Of a stretch of DNA of 64,000 nt, positions 55,820 through 62,526 are shown piece by piece. The stretch is from Pseudomonadota bacterium (GTDB lineage Bacteria > Pseudomonadota > Gammaproteobacteria > Burkholderiales > Burkholderiaceae_C). The translations under genes were made by a program, and so were the position numbers. The notes below the pieces were generated by a model. The model saw nothing but the letters and a program-made list of their open reading frames with translations. It was not told the DNA's origin and did no database searches. The stretch is from the NCBI GenBank assembly GCA_018241405.1, contig JAFEDY010000009.1, positions 1 through 64,000 on the forward strand, read 5' to 3'. Numbering within the stretch: the stretch's first letter is position 1; every line of letters starts with the position of its first letter.

Positions 55820-56407
55820 ATGAACCGCTTACTGCTTGGCTACGACCCAGACTTCGATTTGTTCGCTGATGCGCGGCTGCGTGCAGCGACGTCACGCGGG
55901 CGCGAGCCTTTGGCGCTTGCGAACGACCGAACCGAGGCTGCCACCGAGCTGCTTGAAGCAGTCGGGTGCCCGATGCTGCCGACCGCGCTCCGCCGTCTGC
56001 TGCGCAGCGCGGCGCGTGCCGCTGGCGGAAGCATCGACGGCCCGCTCGAAGTCGAACTGATCAGGCTGCTGCAGCACGCCGCGTGCATCGCACTGCCGGC
56101 GCCGCGCACGCTCGCGGCACGCAATGTTGCGGCACGCGCGGGGCGCTTCTTCGGCATCGAGCTCGAAGGCCTCAGTCCCGAAGACCAGGAGTTCGAGAGC
56201 GCGCGCCATTTCATTGAGCTCGTGCGTGCCACCGCGGCGCATGCGGTGCACGCGCCCTCCCATGTGCAACCGGCAGCCGCGGCGCGGCTGGCCGCCTCGC
56301 GCGCAGCCAAGCGCTTCGCTCCGGGGTGGTCGGCCGTGCTGTTGCGGCCAATCGTCACCGCCGGGCGTTCACGCCCTCATCTCGTCCAAGGAGCCCACCA
56401 TGCATGA
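55820..56407 (+). CDS. Cassette protein A: paralogue of the glycine-zipper protein, no acidic tract
   Basis: A 195-residue protein I cannot assign to a family. It shares a layout with the next gene product: a helical segment TEAATELLEAVGCPMLPTALRRLLRSAARA (EAATELLEAV and LRSAARAAGG) against EAELAAELLEV and LLSRAARAVGK there, and PEDQEFESARHFIELVR against QEDREFEGAKQFVRLG. The Gly-rich middle and the N-terminal acidic tract of its neighbour are missing. No signal peptide. Its stop overlaps the start of gene B by 8 bp, so they are probably translated together. Function unknown. Confidence 0.75.
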   Translation: MNRLLLGYDPDFDLFADARLRAATSRGREPLALANDRTEAATELLEAVGCPMLPTALRRLLRSAARAAGGSIDGPLEVELIRLLQHAACIALPAPRTLAARNVAARAGRFFGIELEGLSPEDQEFESARHFIELVRATAAHAVHAPSHVQPAAAARLAASRAAKRFAPGWSAVLLRPIVTAGRSRPHLVQGAHHA

Positions 56408-57116
56408 CATCGATCGCACCCAGATGGAATACAGCCCCGAAATGTCGGGCTACGAGGCCGAGAACCTCGAATTCAACGAGCAGGAATGGTCGGGCGAGGG
56501 CGAAGGAGAGGGTGAGTACGGAGAGTACGAAGGCGAAAGCTGGGAGACCTACGGCGAGACCGTGCTCGGCGAAGCCGAGGAAGCCGAGCTTGCCGCCGAG
56601 CTGCTTGAAGTCACCAACGAGGCCGAGCTTGACCGCTTCATCGGCAAGCTGCTCAGCCGCGCCGCGCGCGCCGTCGGCAAGGCGGTGCGCTCGCCGCTCG
56701 GCAGGGCCGTGGGCGGCGTGCTCAAGGGCGTGGCCAAGAAGGCGCTGCCGCTGGCCGGCACCGCCCTGGGCGGTGCCATCGGCGGCCCGCTGGGCGCCAA
56801 GATCGGCAGCGGCCTCGCGTCGGCCGCGGGCAGTGCGCTGGGCCTTGAAGGCGAGATGCTGGAACAGGAAGACCGTGAATTCGAAGGGGCCAAGCAGTTT
56901 GTGCGCCTGGGCGCCGACACGGTCAGGCAGGCCGCGGTCGCGCCACCGGCGGCCGACCCGCGCAGCACGGCGCAGAACGCGGCCATCGCCGCCGCCGGCA
57001 GGCACGCGCCGGGGTTGATTGGCGGCGCCGCTGCGGCGCGCCCGGCACCAGGATCGCGCGGGCGCATGGGCCGCTGGGTGCGGCGCGGCAACCGCATCGT
57101 GCTGTACGGCGCGTGA
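56400..57116 (+). CDS. Cassette protein B: acidic tract plus glycine-zipper protein
   Basis: A 238-residue protein. Residues 10-65 are Glu/Gly/Tyr-rich (GEGEGEGEYGEYEGESWETYGE in pieces such as GEGEYGEYEGE). Residues 80-135 are a basic and Gly-rich hydrophobic stretch (SPLGRAVGGVLKGVAKKALPLAG, GTALGGAIGGPLGAKIGSGL) with GxxxG repeats typical of glycine zippers. A conserved-looking QEDREFEGAKQFVRL helix follows, then a basic C-terminus GRMGRWVRRGNRIVLYGA. The zipper could insert in or associate with membranes, as in some bacteriocins and pore formers; this is only a resemblance. No signal peptide. Unrecognised family with many hypothetical relatives, as I recall. Confidence 0.8.
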   Translation: MHDIDRTQMEYSPEMSGYEAENLEFNEQEWSGEGEGEGEYGEYEGESWETYGETVLGEAEEAELAAELLEVTNEAELDRFIGKLLSRAARAVGKAVRSPLGRAVGGVLKGVAKKALPLAGTALGGAIGGPLGAKIGSGLASAAGSALGLEGEMLEQEDREFEGAKQFVRLGADTVRQAAVAPPAADPRSTAQNAAIAAAGRHAPGLIGGAAAARPAPGSRGRMGRWVRRGNRIVLYGA

Positions 57117-57159
57117 CGACCGCGTGCAGCTGACGCCAGCCAACGCAAGAGGCCCCACC

Positions 57160-58458
57160 ATGGTCATCAGCCCGTTTGCCGCATGGATGCTCGCGCAGGA
57201 AGCGCGCGCGCTGCTGACGCGCCTGGCGCACGTCAAGCCGTTCGCGCTGATCGAGCCCATGCTGCCGGCCGCTGCTCTGCAGCCCGACGCGCAGGTGGCG
57301 ACCGAGCGCTACCTGCTGGCTGGCCGGCGCGCGCTGCGTGCGCTGGTGCTCGACTTTCTTGCCTGGCTGCAGGGCGCGCGCGCGGGCCACGCCACGGCCG
57401 CCGAGGCGCAGCGCCGCTTTACCCTGCTGCGCCTCCGCTTCAACGCGGTGTTGACGCAATTCGATCTGTTCAACGACGTGATCTCGCAGCGCAGCGAGCG
57501 CGACATCGGCGTCTGGCTGTGCGGACTCGACGTGGTCGCCGCCGACGCGCTGCGCCTGCCCGGCGTCTATCAGTCGCCGCCGTTGATGTGCTACCTCGAC
57601 CGCGGCATCGGCGCGGCGATCCGCCGTGCCCGCACGCGGCTGCCCGGCGGCGGCGAGAGCCCGGTGGCGATCATCCGTGTGCCGCGCGAGCGCATGGTCG
57701 GCAGCGGCATCGCATCGTCGCTGATCCACGAGGTGGGCCACCAAGCCTCGGCCCTGCTCGACCTGACGACTTCGCTGCGTCCGCTGCTGCAGGGCATGCA
57801 GCGCGGCGGCGGCAACGCCTGGAAACTGTTCGAGCGCTGGATAGGCGAGATTTTGAGCGACTTCTGGTCGTGCGCGCGGCTGGGCATATCGGCCACTCTG
57901 GGACTGATGAGCGTGGTCGGCCTGCCGCGGCCCTTCGTGTTCCGCCTGAGCCTGGACGACCCGCACCCGGTGCCCTGGCTGCGCGTGCGCCTGTCGTGCG
58001 CGATGGGCATGGCGATGTTCCCGCACCCACAGTGGCGGCGCCTTGAGGAGCTGTGGAGCGCGTATTACCCGCTGGACGGACTCGACGCTGCACATCGGCA
58101 GTTGTTTGCCGAGGTGCTGGCAGCGACGCCGGGCTTCGTCGGGCTGCTCGCCAACCACCGCCCGCCGGCGCTGCGCGGCCGCTCGCTGCAGGAAGCGCTG
58201 GGCGTCGCGCAGCGCCAGCCGGCGCGGCTCGATGCACTGTTCGGCCAGTGGCAGCGCGCGCCGTCGGCGATGTACCGCGCAGCGCCGTCACTGGTGTTCG
58301 CGGTGCTGGGACAGGCACGCGCCAACGCACGCCTGACACCCGAAGAAGAGAGCCACTTGTTTGGCCGGCTGCTGACGCATTGGGCGCTGCGCAGTGCGCT
58401 GAACGACACCACCCCTGCTGTGCGCCCACGGCAGGAACCCGGACTCACGGTCCACTAA
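57160..58458 (+). CDS. Cassette protein C: HExxH (gluzincin-like) putative metallopeptidase
   Basis: A 432-residue protein with the zincin motif HEVGH at residues 190-194, preceded by SGIASSLI. A second motif, GEILSDFWS, begins at residue 229. In thermolysin-like gluzincins the third zinc ligand is a Glu in an ExxxD motif, and GEILSD fits that pattern (Glu230, Asp234). I therefore call it a probable metallopeptidase. The rest is helical and matches nothing I know. No signal peptide and no acidic tract. The ATG at 57160 is chosen because the preceding 47 codons of open frame overlap gene B. The substrate may be another cassette product or an envelope target. Confidence 0.72.
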   Translation: MVISPFAAWMLAQEARALLTRLAHVKPFALIEPMLPAAALQPDAQVATERYLLAGRRALRALVLDFLAWLQGARAGHATAAEAQRRFTLLRLRFNAVLTQFDLFNDVISQRSERDIGVWLCGLDVVAADALRLPGVYQSPPLMCYLDRGIGAAIRRARTRLPGGGESPVAIIRVPRERMVGSGIASSLIHEVGHQASALLDLTTSLRPLLQGMQRGGGNAWKLFERWIGEILSDFWSCARLGISATLGLMSVVGLPRPFVFRLSLDDPHPVPWLRVRLSCAMGMAMFPHPQWRRLEELWSAYYPLDGLDAAHRQLFAEVLAATPGFVGLLANHRPPALRGRSLQEALGVAQRQPARLDALFGQWQRAPSAMYRAAPSLVFAVLGQARANARLTPEEESHLFGRLLTHWALRSALNDTTPAVRPRQEPGLTVH

Positions 58459-58468
58459 GGAGAGCGAT

Positions 58469-60592
58469 ATGCCTGCCACTTCCCATCCTTCCGCCGAGGT
58501 TCGCCTGGGTGGTGTGCACTTCAGCGTGCACGACGACGGCCGCCCCGTGGCCGGTGCCACCTGCAGCCTGTACCGAGTGCTCGCCGCGGCGCCGGCAAAG
58601 CATGCCGCTGGGTCAAGCGCTGGCGGCGGTGCCATGCGCTACGAATATGTGGCCAGCGCCACCACCGGCCCGGACGGCCACGGTGAGTTCGCGCCGCAGC
58701 CCGCAGGGCAATACAAGGTGCAATGCCACCACGAGCCGCGGCCGGCAGACCAGGACGTAGAAGTCAAGGCCGGCTGCGCGCACGAGGCCTGCTTCGAACT
58801 CGGCCTGCATGTCAGCGCCAGCTTCGCGCTGCAGCGCGACTGTGCGCCCATCGAATGCGCACAGGCCTGCAGCGGCGACCAGGCCGAGCTGCATGTGGAC
58901 TGGTCCAACAGCGACCAGCTCAAGCTGGTGGTACGCCACCCCGGAAGCGCGCGCGTCGATGCCAACGACCCGCGATCGTCGCGCGTGGTGCTGGCGGCCG
59001 GCAGGCAGCAGTACCGGTTCACCGTGCTGACGCCCTACGTCGCCGGTGCCCCGGGTGCGCCGGCGCAGGCCGCGCCAGCGCATGTTCCCACGGCGCTGTC
59101 GATCGATGTGGGCGAGCGCACGCCGCAGCCGATCTCGGGCAACATAGGCGTGGCGATGTCGCGCACCGCCACCGCGCCTACCGCCGATGTGTCGTTCTGG
59201 CAGGGCATCCTGAACAGCACCGAGCAGATGTCGTTCAACAACTATCTGCGCTTCATGAACCTGCTGTTCTGCGGCGAAAGCGACCTGAGCGATGTGCCCG
59301 GGTTCGAGCGGCAGCGCTTTGAGCAAAAGCGCGCACTGCACGACCGGCTGCGCTCGCGCCGCCTGCTGCCCTTCACCGACTCCGACGCCTATCGCGTGAT
59401 CAAGGCCGCGACCGAGGCCTTCGTGATGGTCAACTGCGGCGTGCTCGCGTCGCCACGGCCGTTCGACGACGTGCGCGACGCCGACTACCTGCGCCGGCGT
59501 GACCTGCCCGTGCCCGCAGGGCGCCTTGAGGACGTGTTCACCGAGGACTACCTGGTGCAGGTGCTGGGCGGTGCGCCGGACGACAAGACCTTGCCCTACC
59601 TGGCGGTGATCCGCGCCAAGCTGCCCGACATCTCGATCAAGTTCAACCCGATCGACGACGTTGACAGCCAGCGCGTCGGCCAGTGCACCGGCATCCTGCA
59701 GGAGAAGCTCACAAACCCCTGCCTGCTGGAGCTGATCTGGTCGTACTGGCACGAGGAAGGAATGCTGGCGCAGACCATGAACGCGATCACGCGCCGGTTC
59801 CAGAACGTGCGCACCAGCGCGCGCGATCCGCTGGCCAACCTGGAGATCGACCCGCTGCGCCCGCTCAACAACGTGCTGTGGGGCTTCGTGCAGGACGAGC
59901 AGCACCGCCTGTCGGTAGTGCGACGCAACTACGAGTACGACCACCACTACGGCCTGCGGCTGGAAGGCCGCGCGGTGCAGAACATGCGGCCGGCCGACAG
60001 CCGCTCGCGCTTCATCGAGGCCTTTCACAACCTGCTGCGGCTGGCCGTTGTGTTCTTCAAGCAGGACGACGACACCACGGTCAAGGCCGATGCCTTCCCG
60101 GTGCTCAACGCGCTCAAGGAGGTGCACCTGATCCTGTCGCAGGGCGCGCACAACCAGTTTGGCGACCTGCCATCGACCGCGCGCATCGAGATGCTGATGG
60201 AGCAGTGGCTGTTGGCGCGCCCCGAGTTCCGCGAGTTCCTGCCCACGCGCATCATGACCGCCTACCCCGAGCCGTGGATGGACCGGGTCGATGCGATGAA
60301 GAAACTGCAGGGCTGGAGCGATGCCAGCGTGCTGCACTTTCGCAACCTGGCGATCTTCGGCGAGCAGGTGCTGCTGTCGATCCGCTGGGGCCATTGGAGC
60401 GACGTGCAAGAGCCGCTGCAGGCCTTCAACTGGCTGCGTTTCTTCCGCCCGCAGATCCAGGGCTATGCGCATGCCTACCGCGCGGTCACTGGCGTGGATC
60501 TGACTGTTGACACCGCCGACAAGCGTGTCGATTCGACCCTGCCATCGGTGCTGCTGCAGCGCCGGCTGGGGCTGCAGCAACGCACGGCATAA
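58469..60592 (+). CDS. Cassette protein D: large protein with Ig-like N-terminus
   Basis: A 707-residue protein of a family I do not recognise by name. Residues 10-100 look like a carboxypeptidase-regulatory/Cna-B-like beta-sandwich (VHFSVHDDGRPVAGATCSLYRV then TTGPDGHGEFAPQPAGQYKVQC, split as GRPVAGATCSLYRV and GHGEFAPQPAGQYKV). The remaining 500 residues are mainly helical, with strongly polar, well-patterned blocks (DPLANLEIDPLRPLNN, VQDEQHRLSVVRRNYEYDHHYG, LILSQGAHNQFGDLPSTARIE). I see no known catalytic motif. RBS AAGGAGA is eight bases upstream. It lies 10 bp after gene C. It may be the scaffold or carrier of the set. Confidence 0.75.
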   Translation: MPATSHPSAEVRLGGVHFSVHDDGRPVAGATCSLYRVLAAAPAKHAAGSSAGGGAMRYEYVASATTGPDGHGEFAPQPAGQYKVQCHHEPRPADQDVEVKAGCAHEACFELGLHVSASFALQRDCAPIECAQACSGDQAELHVDWSNSDQLKLVVRHPGSARVDANDPRSSRVVLAAGRQQYRFTVLTPYVAGAPGAPAQAAPAHVPTALSIDVGERTPQPISGNIGVAMSRTATAPTADVSFWQGILNSTEQMSFNNYLRFMNLLFCGESDLSDVPGFERQRFEQKRALHDRLRSRRLLPFTDSDAYRVIKAATEAFVMVNCGVLASPRPFDDVRDADYLRRRDLPVPAGRLEDVFTEDYLVQVLGGAPDDKTLPYLAVIRAKLPDISIKFNPIDDVDSQRVGQCTGILQEKLTNPCLLELIWSYWHEEGMLAQTMNAITRRFQNVRTSARDPLANLEIDPLRPLNNVLWGFVQDEQHRLSVVRRNYEYDHHYGLRLEGRAVQNMRPADSRSRFIEAFHNLLRLAVVFFKQDDDTTVKADAFPVLNALKEVHLILSQGAHNQFGDLPSTARIEMLMEQWLLARPEFREFLPTRIMTAYPEPWMDRVDAMKKLQGWSDASVLHFRNLAIFGEQVLLSIRWGHWSDVQEPLQAFNWLRFFRPQIQGYAHAYRAVTGVDLTVDTADKRVDSTLPSVLLQRRLGLQQRTA

Positions 60593-60608
60593 ACCACAGG
60601 AGACTGCC

Positions 60609-61430
60609 ATGAGCTTCGAGATCATGTCGTTCGAGACGCCGGCCCAGGCCGGCGAATACGAATACGAGTACGAGTACGAGGACGAATTCGAAGGTGAGTT
60701 TGAAGGCGAGTTCGAAGGTGAGCATGAGGGTCCGAACGAGGCACCCGGGCGCGCGCCGGCGCGACGCTTCGTCAAGGATTTCTCGGGCCCGCCGGCCGAG
60801 TGCGCGGCCGCGCTGCGGCGCGCGCGCAAGACCCGGGCGCAGGCGCTGGCGATCATCGACCTGCAGATTGCCACTGCCATCAAGCTGCTGCGCAAGGCCG
60901 CGGCGGACCTCAAGCGCGGCAGCCGCAGCACGGCCACCAGCGACCTGTTCCTGAAGATCTTCCGTGTGCGGCCGGGCTTCGTGCCGACCTGGCTGAAGAC
61001 CACGGCCAACATCCGCGACCGCGGCGACGTGGTGCGTGTGCGCTGCGAACGTGTGGCCGACCTGCTGGCGTCGGGCCGCATCAAGTTCTTCTGCCGCGTC
61101 ACCGCGGCCAACTGCCCCGACTGCGGCGACGACAACAGCCCCTTCGCCTGCTCCAGTTTCGGCAAGCACCGCGTGATCTGTTTGGGCCAGCCGTTCTGGG
61201 ATGACATGCGCGCCGGCCGCATGACGTCGATGCTGTCGACGCTGATGCACGAGCCGTTCCACATATTTTTCGGCCGCGAGGTGACTGAGCACCGGGCCAA
61301 CGCCGGCAAGTTCGGTGGCATCAACTGCATCGTGCAGTTCGCGTTCGAGGCCAACCGCCGCAGGCCGCCGGCGCGCGTGACGCAGCGCTGCACCGACATG
61401 GCGGTGCGCAAGGAACTCGAGTTCGCATGA
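60609..61430 (+). CDS. Cassette protein E: acidic tract plus HEPFH putative metalloendopeptidase
   Basis: A 273-residue protein. Residues 15-40 are an EYEYEYEDEFEGEFEGEFEG-type tract, followed by a basic linker. The body has HEPFH at residues 214-218 (LMHEPFHIFFGRE) and a C-terminal INCIVQFAFEAN block, reminiscent of the aspzincin M35/peptidyl-Lys endopeptidase layout, although the usual GTxDxxYG motif is not present. Several Cys (CPDCGDDNSPFAC) could form a small metal or disulfide site. A role as a secreted peptidase is inferred. No signal peptide. It follows D by 16 bp. Confidence 0.75.
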   Translation: MSFEIMSFETPAQAGEYEYEYEYEDEFEGEFEGEFEGEHEGPNEAPGRAPARRFVKDFSGPPAECAAALRRARKTRAQALAIIDLQIATAIKLLRKAAADLKRGSRSTATSDLFLKIFRVRPGFVPTWLKTTANIRDRGDVVRVRCERVADLLASGRIKFFCRVTAANCPDCGDDNSPFACSSFGKHRVICLGQPFWDDMRAGRMTSMLSTLMHEPFHIFFGREVTEHRANAGKFGGINCIVQFAFEANRRRPPARVTQRCTDMAVRKELEFA

Positions 61431-61449
61431 GCGCCGCTGGAGCATCGCC

Positions 61450-62517
61450 ATGGCCGACTTCACCGATGCCCGCTACCTCGGGCTGCGCCATGCCAGCCTT
61501 GATCTGCCCGGCTGGCCGCAGCTGACGCTGGGCCGCCCGGCCGTGCTGGCCGAACCGCCCGGCGCGCTGGACGCGGCCGCAGCGCTGGCGTGCCTCTCGG
61601 GCGCTGCGGCAGCCACGCTGCTGCCCTCCACGCTGCACCTTTTTTGGGATCTGCTGCGTCAGCTTGCCAAAAGCGCGCGCTCGGCACTGCTGCTGGATGC
61701 CGGCGCCTACCCCATCCTGCAGTGGGCTGCCGATGGCGCGGTCGCTGCCGGGGCGCGCGTGCAGCGCTTCGCGCACCACGACGCCGCGGCGCTGGCGGAG
61801 CGTGCCCGCCAGGCCGTGCGCTCCGGGCTGCGGCCGGTGATCGTCTGCGACGGCTTTTGCACGGGCTGCAACCGCGCCGCGCCGCTGGCCGACTATGCGC
61901 GCATCGCGTCGGCCAGCGGCGGCCTGCTGGTGTTCGACGACACGCAGGCGCTCGGCGTGCTCGGCCGCGCGCCAGACTCATCCTGTCCCTACGGCCACGG
62001 CGGCGGCGGCTCGCTGCGCTGGCACGGCCTGGGCGGCGATCACATCGCCATGGGCGCGTCGCTGGCCAAGGCTTTCGGTGCGCCGCTGGCGGTGCTGGCC
62101 GGCGGCTGCGAGCTGGTCGGGCGCTTCGTGCAGGACAGCGGCACGCGCATGCATTGCAGTCCGCCGCCGGTGGCCGTGGTGCAGGCGGCACGCGCCGCGC
62201 TTGCGCGCAACGCGAGCAAGGGCGAGCTGTGGCGCGTGCGCCTGCTGCGCCTGGTGCAGCGCCTGCGCACGGCACTGGTGCATGCTGGGCTTGATGCGGT
62301 GGGCGCGCTGCCGTTTCCGGCGCAGTCGTTCCTCCCGCGCAGTGCGCCGGCTGCGGCGACGCTGTGGCAGTTGGCGCAGCGCCTGCGTGACGCCGGCGTG
62401 CAGGCGCTGCTGACGCGCGGCTGCCGCGGCCCGGCGCCGCGCCTGAGCTTTCTCGTCACCGCGCGCCACTGCGCGGCCGACATCGATCCCATTGCCGCGC
62501 TGGTGGCGCGTGGCTGA
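61450..62517 (+). CDS. Cassette protein F: 8-amino-7-oxononanoate synthase-like PLP enzyme
   Basis: A 355-residue fold-type I PLP protein related to AONS/KBL. Schiff-base Lys207 in GASLAKAFGAP, and the cofactor-binding Asp region VFDDTQALGVLG at residues 161-172. AONS and KBL usually have a His after the Asp (D-x-x-H or DDSHA), and here it is Gln (DDTQA). This may alter the acyl substrate or chemistry. It is shorter at the N-terminus than typical AONS (about 390). The genes around it are not biotin genes, so the enzyme is probably recruited to make or modify a small molecule or peptide. It follows E by 19 bp. Confidence 0.78.
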   Translation: MADFTDARYLGLRHASLDLPGWPQLTLGRPAVLAEPPGALDAAAALACLSGAAAATLLPSTLHLFWDLLRQLAKSARSALLLDAGAYPILQWAADGAVAAGARVQRFAHHDAAALAERARQAVRSGLRPVIVCDGFCTGCNRAAPLADYARIASASGGLLVFDDTQALGVLGRAPDSSCPYGHGGGGSLRWHGLGGDHIAMGASLAKAFGAPLAVLAGGCELVGRFVQDSGTRMHCSPPPVAVVQAARAALARNASKGELWRVRLLRLVQRLRTALVHAGLDAVGALPFPAQSFLPRSAPAAATLWQLAQRLRDAGVQALLTRGCRGPAPRLSFLVTARHCAADIDPIAALVARG

Positions 62518-62526
62518 GGAACCGCC

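Noticed and set aside
60650..60730. Tandem near-repeats in the acidic tract coding region looked like a CRISPR or minisatellite
   Set aside because: They are in-frame codon repeats (GAA/GAG with TAC or TTC and GGT) of a protein tract, with no spacers of fixed length.
58613..61411. Long minus-strand open frame (about 930 codons) opposite the cassette genes D and E
   Set aside because: Antisense to two genes with good ribosome sites and coherent motifs; the translation looks like compositional shadow.
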